A stretch of DNA of 64,000 nucleotides from an uncultured SAR86 cluster bacterium (GCA_902601475.1 CACKNK010000001.1:247075-311074), one strand, 5' to 3'; positions 18,742 to 28,126 are shown, counted from the stretch's first letter. A program made the numbers and translations. The notes: generated by a model from the sequence alone, not told the origin.

Positions 18742-20130
18742 ATGGATGTAAGTATAGCAGTCGTTGTTTTTCTTTTAACTATTTTTGGATCAATAAGTTT
18801 TAATGGAATGCTTCGAAATATTGCTAGAGAAAAAAACTGGCTTATAGATATTCCAAATAAAAGCAGAAAGTTTCATCATCGCCCTACTCCCTTAACCGGA
18901 GGCATTGCCATTCAGCTTTCAATGATACTTGGCTTTTTAAGCCTATTATTCTTAGCTGATGTCAAACTTGAAAAAGAGGTATTTGATTTATTTTCAAATA
19001 ATGCAGAAACCGTTGATCGAACTGTCTATAAAAAAAGTTTGCGGCTTGAAGAATCTGATCAACAAACTGTCTTCGATTTATTAGTTTTTGAAAATGAAAA
19101 TGATGTTTCGTCAGACTATGAAGTAAGGCTTGATGGTATAGATAACTCAATTCAGATTAAAAAAATTGATGAGGCTACATTTAGGGTTACAAACGGAAAC
19201 GAAGTGTCGAATTATGTTATTAGAAATGGTGAGGTGATTCTTTTGGATGAAGAGAATAATATTGATAATTCATCTAACAGTTTTGTATTTGATACAAGTA
19301 ATTCATTTGAAGTAAATAACTTTATTCTTTTTTTTATTTTATTTGGTTTGGCACTACAAATTTTTACTTTGCTTGATGATGCCAGAGGAATACCTGCTAA
19401 ATACAGAATCTTATTTCATGTAGTGATAAATTTTTTTTTCATCATGGTAACTGGTGTCTACGTAGATGAAATTGGAATTACCATAAATAATGAAGTTATT
19501 AAGTTAGGAGCTTGGGGAATACCTTTCACAATATTTTGTGTAACAGGAATCATCAATGCCTTTAACATGATTGATGGGCTTAATGGTTTATGTACAGCAA
19601 TGATATCTACTGCACTAGTTGGATTTATTATCCTGACAGGATTGGATGTAATTAATTATGCATTTATTATCACCCTAGGAGCATTATTTGGTTTTTTAAT
19701 GTATAACCTAGGTGCTCTTGGAGTAAAAAGAAGAGTTTTTCTTGGGGATAACGGTTCATCTTTTCTTGGTTTTTTTATAGCATGGTCATGCATTTACTTA
19801 TCATCCTCTGAGAACAATTTCTTTAATCCTGCAAATGCATTATGGTTGGTTTTTATCCCCTTGTGTGACTGTATTTATGTAATATTTGATCGGTTAAGTA
19901 GGAAACAAAAAATCTTTAGTGCGGAGAGAAATCACCTCCATCATCTTTTAATTGAAAAGGGTCTTTCTGCGTCAATGGTTCTCACATTAATGACATTCCT
20001 TTCGATATCTATGATGGCATTGGGTTTGTATGCTGAGTACTTCCTCAATTCGAATTTATCCCTCTATCTTTTTATATTTCTTGGATTAAGCTACTTCTTG
20101 TTAAATCGGTTACTGTTAAAAAATGATTAA
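18742..20130 (+). CDS. WecA/MraY-family undecaprenyl-phosphate sugar-1-phosphate transferase with inserted extracytoplasmic domain
   Basis: The enzyme would move a sugar-1-phosphate from a UDP-sugar onto undecaprenyl phosphate, the first step of a lipid-linked glycan. Family motifs are PNKSRKFHHRPTPLTGG (residues 38-54), the Asp pair in LLDDARG (212-213), NAFNMIDGLNG (272-282), FLGDNGSSFLG (333-343) and NHLHHLL (397-403), the last being the WecA-type HIHH signature. At 462 residues it is about 110-120 longer than usual. The extra segment, residues about 73-192, lies between membrane helices 2 and 3 and is polar, with beta-rich runs such as YEVRLDGIDNSIQIKKIDE. By family topology it faces the periplasm. 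The adjacent TerB-like gene overlaps its end by 8 bases. Confidence 0.86.
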   Translation: MDVSIAVVVFLLTIFGSISFNGMLRNIAREKNWLIDIPNKSRKFHHRPTPLTGGIAIQLSMILGFLSLLFLADVKLEKEVFDLFSNNAETVDRTVYKKSLRLEESDQQTVFDLLVFENENDVSSDYEVRLDGIDNSIQIKKIDEATFRVTNGNEVSNYVIRNGEVILLDEENNIDNSSNSFVFDTSNSFEVNNFILFFILFGLALQIFTLLDDARGIPAKYRILFHVVINFFFIMVTGVYVDEIGITINNEVIKLGAWGIPFTIFCVTGIINAFNMIDGLNGLCTAMISTALVGFIILTGLDVINYAFIITLGALFGFLMYNLGALGVKRRVFLGDNGSSFLGFFIAWSCIYLSSSENNFFNPANALWLVFIPLCDCIYVIFDRLSRKQKIFSAERNHLHHLLIEKGLSASMVLTLMTFLSISMMALGLYAEYFLNSNLSLYLFIFLGLSYFLLNRLLLKND

Positions 20131-20548
20131 TTTATTTAAAAAGAAAATTGAGATTAATGATGATAAAAACGATAAAAAAAACGTTGAAGAAGCATATATT
20201 ATTTTAATGCTTGAAATCGCCAGACTTGATGGAAAAATTGATGATTCTGAGTTTAATAAGATTAAAGAGAATTATAAACAAATTTACGGTGATAATAACT
20301 TCCTTGAAAATTTTAATAGGCTGTCCTCCGAAGCTAAAAATGAAAGCTCTCTGTATCCCTTTATAGAGGTTATTAATACAAGCTCAGATAAAAATAATAA
20401 GATTCAGGCTTTAAAAGCAATTTGGGAAGTTGTATTAGCAGATGGCATTATTGATCCTTATGAGGAGAGTTTATTCATGCAAATCGGTGACCTTCTCAAA
20501 ATTAAAAGAAGTGATTTGGTTAAGATAAAAAATCTAAGGCTTGGATAG
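20123..20548 (+). CDS. TerB-like (DjlA N-terminal-like) helical protein
   Basis: The 141-residue protein resembles the TerB/tellurite-resistance-like helical domain: two repeats of the pattern in which an acidic D-G follows a helix, ARLDGKIDDSEFNKI near residue 32 and VLADGIIDPYEESLF near residue 109. These all-helical domains are often found in stress or membrane-associated proteins and may bind metal. The precise role is unknown. It overlaps the WecA-type gene by 8 bases, so co-translation is likely, and its stop codon lies inside the 3' end of the convergent DUF3604 gene (15-base overlap). Confidence 0.7.
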   Translation: MINLFKKKIEINDDKNDKKNVEEAYIILMLEIARLDGKIDDSEFNKIKENYKQIYGDNNFLENFNRLSSEAKNESSLYPFIEVINTSSDKNNKIQALKAIWEVVLADGIIDPYEESLFMQIGDLLKIKRSDLVKIKNLRLG

Positions 20549-22699
20549 ATAAATGGGTGAAGACCATGCTCTTTCTGCAGTCATAGAAAGGCAATCATCG
20601 TTTAGATTCGTTTTATAACTCCCTTTACAAATATTTACTTCTCCTCCTTCCTCAATAGCTATGTTCTCTCCATTAATGGCGAGAGTGCTTTCCTGAATAG
20701 CTCTTACATAATATGTACTATCTCTTGAGTATTCAGGATCTTCAAATTCAACCACACATCCTGAATTTGATTTAGGGCAGTCAATAACCTTCCATTTATC
20801 TTGAATTAGAGGTTCTATGGGCTCACCTTGATATTCCTGTGGCGTAATTTTGATTATCTCAATTCTATCAATCAAATATCTCTCTGAACTTGGGTTATAA
20901 CATTCTCCAGAGCACAAATAATCCAATCTTTCTTCTGAAAGTGAATCAATCGAATAATCAGGACAGCCTGGAATTTGTTTGAAGCTGCCTGCAGCTTTGA
21001 CTCTAAATGTAGGATTTGAAATCATGGTAACTGTACTTCCCATCGAAGCCTCGCCATTTGGGCCGTTCAATAAATCAAACCAGAGCAAGATTCTTGGGCC
21101 AGAAGTACCGTATACATTCTTATCCTTCAATGCTTGCCAAATATCGTCACGAGATCTTGATTTTGAATGCACGGCTACAAGTCCACCAGGATAAGCAAAG
21201 CTTGAATTCCTTTCACTGTCTGTCTGAGACTCTCCAGGAAGAGTGCTGGGTAATTCAGGAAAATTAGGGTCTTCTGCGGGATACTTATAATCAAAAAGGG
21301 AAGATTTTACACCTGCAGCAAATGTCATTTTCCGACGCTCGTATTGTTTATAACCTGTTCCAGGTCTTGCGGTGTGATCATCAGTGGAGGCTATGAATCC
21401 AAAATTATATCTCTGATCAGCCTCAGAGAAATTAGTTAAGGCTAGTGCATATTGTGCAGATTGCTTTGGCCTATAATTAAAAGCAGGCTTGAAGCAATCT
21501 GTGCACTGATTGCAGTTTAACCACTCTTCGGGTTCAGCTTCTGGGAATACCATATTAGAGTGAGGTCCTGCCTCAAGTGTATATTGTTTGGCTAGCTCAA
21601 CTCTTGCAGAGCACTCAGCTTCAGATAAACCCTCACATCTTGCCTTCATCATCACTCCTGCTTGCCAACAACAAGGTAAAAAGTCACTGGTTGGTTCTGG
21701 ACAGAACATTGATCCATCATCATTCAATCCAGCGCCAAAAAAACTTTTAAACTCTTCACTGTTTCCATGCCCTGACATAACCTCAAGAAGAATTTGTTTT
21801 TTGGGATCATGGCCCTCTTGATTCAATCTATTATCCCAGGATGTATTATAAGGAACATGAAGGCCCCAAGATGTTCCATGAGGTATTACGATTGAATCAT
21901 GACCCCATTCATCAAGTTTACTAAAAAGATCTCTAGGTGTTTCAGCGTATTCATAACAATCAAGAGGAAGTTCATGAACGCTTGATTGGTTATCACAAAA
22001 GGGTATCTCAGCGACTCTATCGAGCAACCACTCTAAATCAGAGTATCTTTTAAAGTTTAATGGATCGATCCATCTTGCATTGATTGCTTGCCTTGTCATA
22101 TTAAACACCCCAAGTCCGGACTCTGGAGTTCTTGATCCTATTGGTCGAGCAGGCAAGGAATCTAAATCTTTAAAAATAACATTTCTGTGGCCCCAATGGT
22201 TCTCAGGAGTATTGCCGATTTGTGTCCATTCCCAGCCTGGAAAAACAGTCAAATCAGCTGTAACTGAATGAGTGGAATTTATGTTGCATTGCTGAACAAT
22301 TTCTTTTTGATCTCGCCAATGCTCTGGCGTTAAGCTTTCTGCATGATCGTTGAAACTAAAAAAATCTAAGTTTGCACAATATCTAGCAAAGTCACATGCC
22401 ATTGAACTATCATGAATTCCTTGCAACCCCATCATTGGCAATTCCAATGTAAAAGCATCAATGGAATACGTGGTATGAACATGCAGGTCGCCAAAAAGAA
22501 TTTGGGTATCATCAATGACTTCTTGTGAAGATCGAAATAAATCCTCTTTAGTCTTATAAAACTTTAAATCAGATTGATAAATCTCATTCTCATCACGAGG
22601 ATTGCCCTCTACAAAGCCTGGAGGTACATCTGAACCGCATCCAATCAACCCAAAGAGAAATAGAAAAAGAAAACTCTTAGAATACTGAAACTTGGCCAT
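20534..22699 (-). CDS. DUF3604 family lipoprotein (PHP-like metal-binding domain)
   Basis: The 721-residue protein has a lipoprotein signal (SFLFLFLFGLIGCGSD, Cys near residue 22), then a DUF3604 domain. Metal-binding residues like those of PHP phosphoesterases are visible in LFGDLHVHTTYSIDAF near residue 69 and SFNDHAESLTPEHW near residue 115, and in FIASTDDHTARPGTG near residue 434. DUF3604 proteins have no settled function; a hydrolytic role on phosphate or sulfate esters or amides is possible from the fold. It is lipid-anchored, probably in the outer membrane. The upstream carboxylesterase gene ends inside its start (23-base overlap), so both are likely made together and may degrade one exogenous substrate. 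Confidence 0.82.
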   Translation of the reverse strand: MAKFQYSKSFLFLFLFGLIGCGSDVPPGFVEGNPRDENEIYQSDLKFYKTKEDLFRSSQEVIDDTQILFGDLHVHTTYSIDAFTLELPMMGLQGIHDSSMACDFARYCANLDFFSFNDHAESLTPEHWRDQKEIVQQCNINSTHSVTADLTVFPGWEWTQIGNTPENHWGHRNVIFKDLDSLPARPIGSRTPESGLGVFNMTRQAINARWIDPLNFKRYSDLEWLLDRVAEIPFCDNQSSVHELPLDCYEYAETPRDLFSKLDEWGHDSIVIPHGTSWGLHVPYNTSWDNRLNQEGHDPKKQILLEVMSGHGNSEEFKSFFGAGLNDDGSMFCPEPTSDFLPCCWQAGVMMKARCEGLSEAECSARVELAKQYTLEAGPHSNMVFPEAEPEEWLNCNQCTDCFKPAFNYRPKQSAQYALALTNFSEADQRYNFGFIASTDDHTARPGTGYKQYERRKMTFAAGVKSSLFDYKYPAEDPNFPELPSTLPGESQTDSERNSSFAYPGGLVAVHSKSRSRDDIWQALKDKNVYGTSGPRILLWFDLLNGPNGEASMGSTVTMISNPTFRVKAAGSFKQIPGCPDYSIDSLSEERLDYLCSGECYNPSSERYLIDRIEIIKITPQEYQGEPIEPLIQDKWKVIDCPKSNSGCVVEFEDPEYSRDSTYYVRAIQESTLAINGENIAIEEGGEVNICKGSYKTNLNDDCLSMTAERAWSSPIYLSKP

Positions 22700-24503
22700 A
22701 TTTACTGATTAAGTCATCTTCAATCTTTCTCAGCTCAAATTCAAGATCAAACCTATTACATGATCCATTATTCCAATTATTAAGAAGTGACAAATTAGGA
22801 TCTCCTATATTAATGACTGTCTCTCTCACCAGAAGACATTTCTCTAAGTCAGTGGCAACATTTGTATTTGCAAAACTTAAGATGTCATCCATGTTTTTTT
22901 TATCAGATATTGAACGTAATTCATTTAAATTATCAAGGACCAAAAAAACTTGTTTAGAAGATGTATATTTTTCCCACTGAACTTTAGTATTTTCAATAAT
23001 AGGTTGGCCTTTTTTTGCAAAGTTAGACCATGCACTTAAAAAAGTTTGTTCCATCTGATCTCTTTCGTCAGTCTTTGGATAAACATAACTAGAGACTGGT
23101 CCAAACTTATATTCTGTTGTGAGAAAAGCAATTTCAAGACCATGTGCAGCACCTATCATGTTAGGAAAGTCTGCAAAAAAACTTTTCTTTTGATCATCCC
23201 AGTCAAATCTATAGGCATAAGTATTTTTATAGCCTGCTTTTTCAAGTTGAAGAAGCGGCTCGTCAACTCCTCTGAGTTTCCAAGCCTCAGATCTGACACT
23301 CAGCCATAACCTATATAGCTCGGGATTTTTTAATTCAATTTTTGAGATTGGTATGAGTCTTGTGAATGGATAGGTTCTTTCAGAAAAATAATTATTTACG
23401 CCAAGCCACAAAGATAATTCATCTTTGTTGGAACCAAAAATTACAGGGACATTTTTTGCATATTTTTTATTTCCAAGAGCAGATAGTATTCCTTCAATTG
23501 GAATTACAATTCCATCTCTATTAACCAATGGAATGTAGTCGAATGTTTCTTTCTCTAGTTCAAGATATATTGAAAGAAAATCCTCTGCTTTAAGGTTTTT
23601 TAAAAACCTTCGTTGAGATTGCAAATCAAGTTCATTAAAGTTTTTGATAACACTGTCAGTTATCCTCGAAACAGAAGCATTGCTAAATACATTTAATGAG
23701 CCAAAATCGTTAATTACTGAATTGTTGCTTGAGATCCCAAGAGATTGTTCAGCTGTATAAGAAGTTGTATATCCTGATTGAGAAATAGCTTTATGAAAAA
23801 GTCCATTGGAAAGTGGCGTTGCCAACATTGTCATTACATTATGCCCGCCTGCTGATTCCCCAAAAATTGTTACATTATTTTTATCGCCATCGAAGTTATG
23901 TATATTTTTTTGAACCCACTTAAGTGCCATAATGATATCCAAAGTTCCAAAATTTGAAGATTTATCAATCCCATCCTGAAGAGATTGAATTGCTGGATGA
24001 CGAAACCATCCTAAAGGACCAAGTCTATAATTTATTACTACAACAACAATTTCCTTGGAGGAAGATAATTTTGAAAAATTATAATAATCTTTTGTTCCAG
24101 TTGTATTGCCACCACCGTGGATCCAAAACATAACAGGTAATTTATCGTTACTATTTTTTTCTGGCTTATAAATGTCAAGATACAAACAGTCCTCTGATCC
24201 AACTACTCCCTCTCCCTCTAGACCTGCATACCTAGATGGCTCCTGTATACAGCCACTTCCTTTACCAGATAAAACCGCATTTGAAGATAGAATTTCTTTT
24301 GGAGCTTTCCATCTTAAATCACCAATAGGTGGTTTTGCATAGGGTATATTTTTCCAAACATAGACACCATCACTTTTAATGGCATTACTTAACCCTGACG
24401 AAGTTAAAACGCTGACATTAGCATTAATGAATAATGGTATCAGAAATAATATACTCAGATAAAATAATCTATTGTATGAGTAAAAATATTTGCTTAAAAT
24501 CAT
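22677..24503 (-). CDS. Exported type-B carboxylesterase/lipase family protein
   Basis: The 608-residue protein starts with a hydrophobic signal sequence (LFYLSILFLIPLFINANVS) and carries the carboxylesterase-B markers YAKPPIGDLRWKAP near residue 55, a glycine-rich oxyanion loop WIHGGGNTTG near residue 127, the nucleophile in FGESAGGHN near residue 215, and a His near residue 450 in GAAHGLEIAFL. The family hydrolyses esters of many lipids and xenobiotics. It is longer than most members. It overlaps the DUF3604 gene by 23 bases, and it is divergent from a flavin monooxygenase-like gene across 112 bases. Confidence 0.87.
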   Translation of the reverse strand: MILSKYFYSYNRLFYLSILFLIPLFINANVSVLTSSGLSNAIKSDGVYVWKNIPYAKPPIGDLRWKAPKEILSSNAVLSGKGSGCIQEPSRYAGLEGEGVVGSEDCLYLDIYKPEKNSNDKLPVMFWIHGGGNTTGTKDYYNFSKLSSSKEIVVVVINYRLGPLGWFRHPAIQSLQDGIDKSSNFGTLDIIMALKWVQKNIHNFDGDKNNVTIFGESAGGHNVMTMLATPLSNGLFHKAISQSGYTTSYTAEQSLGISSNNSVINDFGSLNVFSNASVSRITDSVIKNFNELDLQSQRRFLKNLKAEDFLSIYLELEKETFDYIPLVNRDGIVIPIEGILSALGNKKYAKNVPVIFGSNKDELSLWLGVNNYFSERTYPFTRLIPISKIELKNPELYRLWLSVRSEAWKLRGVDEPLLQLEKAGYKNTYAYRFDWDDQKKSFFADFPNMIGAAHGLEIAFLTTEYKFGPVSSYVYPKTDERDQMEQTFLSAWSNFAKKGQPIIENTKVQWEKYTSSKQVFLVLDNLNELRSISDKKNMDDILSFANTNVATDLEKCLLVRETVINIGDPNLSLLNNWNNGSCNRFDLEFELRKIEDDLISKYGQVSVF

Positions 24504-24528
24504 GTTATAAAATTTAAATATTATATTT

Positions 24529-24559
24529 TTACGTAATTAATAATATTAATATTACGTAA
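24529..24559. promoter_or_regulatory. Two TTACGTAA palindromes, operator candidate
   Basis: The 8-base palindrome TTACGTAA occurs at 24529-24536 and again at 24552-24559, with centres 23 bases apart, about two turns of helix, in the divergent region between the esterase and the flavin-dependent enzyme genes. Two identical palindromes at helical spacing are typical of sites for a dimeric repressor such as a TetR-family protein. No regulator gene is seen nearby. The surrounding sequence is almost pure A+T, so chance cannot be excluded. Confidence 0.3.
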
Positions 24560-24615
24560 TTATTAATTGTTTAATGGAATCCAACCATTAAAATTATGTA
24601 CGAGGTATAAATAAT

Positions 24616-25821
24616 ATGTCATACAAATTTTCAACACAAACTGAAAGAACTAATCAATCGCTGCATGATGAGCTTATTGCAAAAGCTGAGGCAATGATAC
24701 CTGTTTTAAGAGAAAGATCTAATTCTGCAAACAGTGACAGGAGGATTCCTAAAGAAACAATTCAAGATTTTAAAGAAGCTGGCTTTTTTAAAATACTTCA
24801 ATCAAAAAAATATGGTGGATATGAGTTAGATCCACATACTTTTTCAGAGGTTCAGATTAGAGTTGCGCAAGGATGTATGTCTACCGCCTGGGTTCTGGGC
24901 GTTGTTGGAATCCATCCATTCCAATTGGCTCTTTATGATGATAGAGCACAAAAGGAAGTTTACGGAGATGATCCTGATACCCTAGTCTCTTCCTCTTATG
25001 CTCCATTAGGTCAAGTTGAATTAGTTGATGGTGGTTTCAAACTTTCTGGTCATTGGCAGTGGTCTAGTGGTTCAGAACATTGCGAATGGGCATTACTAGG
25101 TGCGCTTGTTTTTCCTCCTGAGGGTGGTGCACCTGAATACAGAACATTTTTGTTGCCTAGAGAAGATTATGAAATTAATGACACCTGGCATTCAATGGGA
25201 CTCAAAGCTACTGGAAGTCAGGATGTCATAGTGAAAGATGTTTTTGTTCCAGAACACAGAACCCATAAACAATCTGACGGATTCAATCTCACCAATCCTG
25301 GATATGAAGTTAATAAAAATGATCTATTTAAAATTCCATGGGGCCAATTATTCGTGCGAGCAGTATCCACTCCTGCAATAGGTGCAACCAAAAGAATGCT
25401 TGAGTTATTTATTGAAGGTGCAAACAATAAGGCATCAAGTGATCCTGCAAAACTTGCAGGTGATACTCACACCCAAACCCTTGTTGCCGATGCACATGCT
25501 GAATTAGATGCTATCGAAACAGTTATGTTCAGAAATTATGATGTCATGACAGATTTGGCTGGTAACCAAGGTGGCATACCATTAATTGATAGGGTTAAGT
25601 TTAGATATGATGCATCCTTAGTCCTTGAGAAATGCCTAAGTGTTGTTGATAAGCTTTTTGCTAATGCCGGAGGTGCATCAGTTTTTCTTGGAAGTGAAAT
25701 ACAAAAATTATTTTTAGATGTTCATACTGCAAGGGCTCATGTGGCAAATAATCCTGTAGGCTTTAGCCGTAATTTTGGTGCCATGCAGCTAGGCGTTGAA
25801 AATACAGATTATTTTGTTTAA
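24616..25821 (+). CDS. Acyl-CoA dehydrogenase-fold flavin-dependent monooxygenase (HsaA-like)
   Basis: The 401-residue protein has the acyl-CoA dehydrogenase fold with RRIPKETIQDFKEAGFFKIL near residue 36 and CMSTAWVLGVVGIHPFQ near residue 91. The middle beta-domain has LSGHWQWSSGSEHCEWALLG near residue 140. This arrangement and a His-containing C-terminal helix bundle are more like group D flavin monooxygenases (HsaA or HpaB type, which use reduced flavin from a partner) than dehydrogenases that use CoA thioesters. The substrate is probably an aromatic or steroid-like compound. No flavin reductase gene is next to it. An upstream GAGG (ACGAGGTATAA) about ten bases before the ATG serves as ribosome binding site. 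Confidence 0.82.
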   Translation: MSYKFSTQTERTNQSLHDELIAKAEAMIPVLRERSNSANSDRRIPKETIQDFKEAGFFKILQSKKYGGYELDPHTFSEVQIRVAQGCMSTAWVLGVVGIHPFQLALYDDRAQKEVYGDDPDTLVSSSYAPLGQVELVDGGFKLSGHWQWSSGSEHCEWALLGALVFPPEGGAPEYRTFLLPREDYEINDTWHSMGLKATGSQDVIVKDVFVPEHRTHKQSDGFNLTNPGYEVNKNDLFKIPWGQLFVRAVSTPAIGATKRMLELFIEGANNKASSDPAKLAGDTHTQTLVADAHAELDAIETVMFRNYDVMTDLAGNQGGIPLIDRVKFRYDASLVLEKCLSVVDKLFANAGGASVFLGSEIQKLFLDVHTARAHVANNPVGFSRNFGAMQLGVENTDYFV

Positions 25822-25825
25822 TAAC

Positions 25826-26590
25826 TTATAGGTGATAACCGCCGTCAACTGGTATACAGTGGCCCGTAATATAAGCTGCTTTAGATGATGCCAAAAATAG
25901 CGCTGTTTCAGATACTTCGTTAGCTTGTCCAAATCTTTTTAAAGCAAGATTATTCAACACTGCTTCATGCCAAGCCTCGTCAAAAAATGTATTTTCCTCA
26001 TTAAGAAGTCTATGAAAAATTCCAGCATCAATAACACCCAAAGCAATTGAGTTAGCTCTAACGCCATTAACTCCCTCTTCTTTGGCAATTCCTTTAATTA
26101 AATGCTCAATGGTTGCTTTAGGTGCTACAGATAATGCGTCACCCGGTGGATATCTAAATAAGCCAGCTGAACTAATAAATACTATTGATCCTTGAGATGC
26201 GCGAAGTTCAGCAAGACTATGATGAACAAGATTAAAAAAACCATTTATGTCAGACTCAATAACGTCTCTCCATAATTTTGAGTCAATCTCAGATATATAT
26301 TTTTGAGGAATATTAAAACCAGCCGCGTTAACAACTGTATTAATGCCATTATGGTCTTTGCTGATTTTGGCTAAACAATTTTTAACTGAATCTTCATCAA
26401 TTAAATTGAGTTGTATAGATGCTACTCCATTATGCGCATCTTCTATTTTTTTTGCTTCCTCAAGATTTGAATTATAAGAAAAAACAACATTTGCACCTGC
26501 TTCATGAAAGCTCTTAACGCATGCAGAGCCAACTCCTCCTGTGCCCCCTACAACAAATACGCAACCATCTTTAAAATTTCTATCTATCAT
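25826..26590 (-). CDS. Short-chain dehydrogenase/reductase family protein with altered catalytic residue
   Basis: The 254-residue protein has the SDR nucleotide-binding motif VVGGTGGVGSA (residues 13-23), NAAG at 88-91 and the C-terminal ITGHCIPVDGGYHL segment. Ser140/141 and Lys158 are at the expected catalytic places, but the residue four before the Lys, normally Tyr, is Ser154 in the segment ALSVAPKAT. Activity may therefore differ from a classical dehydrogenase. It begins inside the stop codon of aceF (ATGA overlap), where lpd would be expected in a pyruvate dehydrogenase operon, so it is co-translated with that complex. Specific function is unknown; family call is firm. Confidence 0.84.
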   Translation of the reverse strand: MIDRNFKDGCVFVVGGTGGVGSACVKSFHEAGANVVFSYNSNLEEAKKIEDAHNGVASIQLNLIDEDSVKNCLAKISKDHNGINTVVNAAGFNIPQKYISEIDSKLWRDVIESDINGFFNLVHHSLAELRASQGSIVFISSAGLFRYPPGDALSVAPKATIEHLIKGIAKEEGVNGVRANSIALGVIDAGIFHRLLNEENTFFDEAWHEAVLNNLALKRFGQANEVSETALFLASSKAAYITGHCIPVDGGYHL

Positions 26591-28125
26591 ATTTTTTCAA
26601 ATAATTTAGCGTCTTGGAGTATAGCATCTAACGATGTAACAAACTGTGCGCCATAAACACCATTTATAAGCCTATGATCATAAGATAGCGAGACTGGCAA
26701 AACTTCTTTTTCTTTTAAGCTTTTTGAAGAACTTAAATAGGGTTTTGGATAGGTTTTAGAAAGGCCCAAGATTGCAACCTCAGGGGGATTGATAATGGGG
26801 GTAAAAAACCCACCACCAATATTTCCAAGTGAAGAAATACTAAAAGTTGCTCCCTTTAGGTCCTCCGGTTTTATCTTCTTATTCTTTGCTTTTTGTGCAA
26901 GCTCATTAATGTTCAACGATATTTCTTGAACAGATAATTTATCCGCATTCTTAATGTTTGGAACCATTAATCCTCGTTCTGTATCAACGGCTATTCCAAT
27001 ATTTACATAATCTTTGGAAATGTAGCTATCTAAACTTTCATTCAGAGAAGAGTTAAGTAATGGAAAGTCCTTCAGCAGTTTTGAAACTGCATAAACGATG
27101 AATGCTAAGGGGGAAATACTTATATTTTCGTTTTTTTTAGATTTTCTAATACCTGAAACCAGTGAAAAATCTATTTCATGATGCTGAGTTACATGAGGAA
27201 TATTTATCCATGAGTTATGTAAATTCTTTAGAGAAGTTTTCTCGAATTTAGTAAATGATTTTTCTTCTATCTTACCCCACTGAGAATAATCAACATTTGG
27301 CTGATTAAATTTAAATCCTGAAGATTCTTGTCCAGATAACTTCCTCTGAACAAATTTATGTAAATCAGTTTTTAAAATTCTCCCTTTAGGACCTGTAGGT
27401 TGAATCAAATTTAGATCTATTCCAAATTCTCTAGCAAGCTTTCTTACCGCGGGACCCGCATATACATTAAATTTTGACTGGGTAACTGGTTGAGGTTCGC
27501 TGAGAGTTGCGCCAGTATTTTTTTGCGCGTCACCTTCAGCAGGAACTTCGGCTTCAGGTGGAGAGATTTCTTTGTCGGGAATCGGTAATGAGGACGCTAC
27601 GGTTTCAACTTCTAAAAAAATATTTCCTTCAGAAACCTTATCTCCAATATCTACATTGATTTTTTTTATAACGCCTTCAACTGGGGTTGGAACCTCCATT
27701 GCAGCTTTTTCGGATTCAAGAACTATAATTGAGTCATCTTGATTTACTTTATCTCCAACCTTTACGCAAAGCTCAATGACCTCAACATCCTCAGCATCAC
27801 CTAAATCTGGAATAGGTATGCTTTGAATAGCTTTTGATTCATTAGTATTACTGGGTTTCGATTGATTTGATTTTTTACCAGCCTTAATTTCTTCAAATTC
27901 AATCTCGAGAATTGAGTCGCCTTTAGATACTTGATCTCCTAGAGATATTTTTATGTCAACAATTTTTCCAGCATCAGGAGAGGGAACCTCCATTGCAGCT
28001 TTTTCAGATTCAAGAACAATTAATGGATCCTCAGCTGAAATCACATCGCCTTTTTTTACGCAAACTTCTATCACTTCGACTTCATTTGCATCACCAAGAT
28101 CAGGAACTTGTACAATTTTTTTCAA
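26587..28125 (-). CDS. aceF: Dihydrolipoyllysine acetyltransferase, pyruvate dehydrogenase E2
   Basis: This is the acetyl-transferring core of the pyruvate dehydrogenase complex. Two lipoyl domains are present, with the lipoylated lysines at about residues 42 and 140 in the repeated ESEKAAMEVP context. A peripheral subunit-binding domain near residues 220-255 (AGPAVRKLAREFG) and the catalytic domain follow; the active-site His is His484 in SLSYDHRLING. The length of 512 residues is short compared with three-lipoyl-domain E. coli E2. It lies one base after aceE, and the next gene is an SDR rather than lpd, so the E3 subunit must come from elsewhere. Confidence 0.95.
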   Translation of the reverse strand: MKKIVQVPDLGDANEVEVIEVCVKKGDVISAEDPLIVLESEKAAMEVPSPDAGKIVDIKISLGDQVSKGDSILEIEFEEIKAGKKSNQSKPSNTNESKAIQSIPIPDLGDAEDVEVIELCVKVGDKVNQDDSIIVLESEKAAMEVPTPVEGVIKKINVDIGDKVSEGNIFLEVETVASSLPIPDKEISPPEAEVPAEGDAQKNTGATLSEPQPVTQSKFNVYAGPAVRKLAREFGIDLNLIQPTGPKGRILKTDLHKFVQRKLSGQESSGFKFNQPNVDYSQWGKIEEKSFTKFEKTSLKNLHNSWINIPHVTQHHEIDFSLVSGIRKSKKNENISISPLAFIVYAVSKLLKDFPLLNSSLNESLDSYISKDYVNIGIAVDTERGLMVPNIKNADKLSVQEISLNINELAQKAKNKKIKPEDLKGATFSISSLGNIGGGFFTPIINPPEVAILGLSKTYPKPYLSSSKSLKEKEVLPVSLSYDHRLINGVYGAQFVTSLDAILQDAKLFEKI

Positions 28126-28126
28126 A

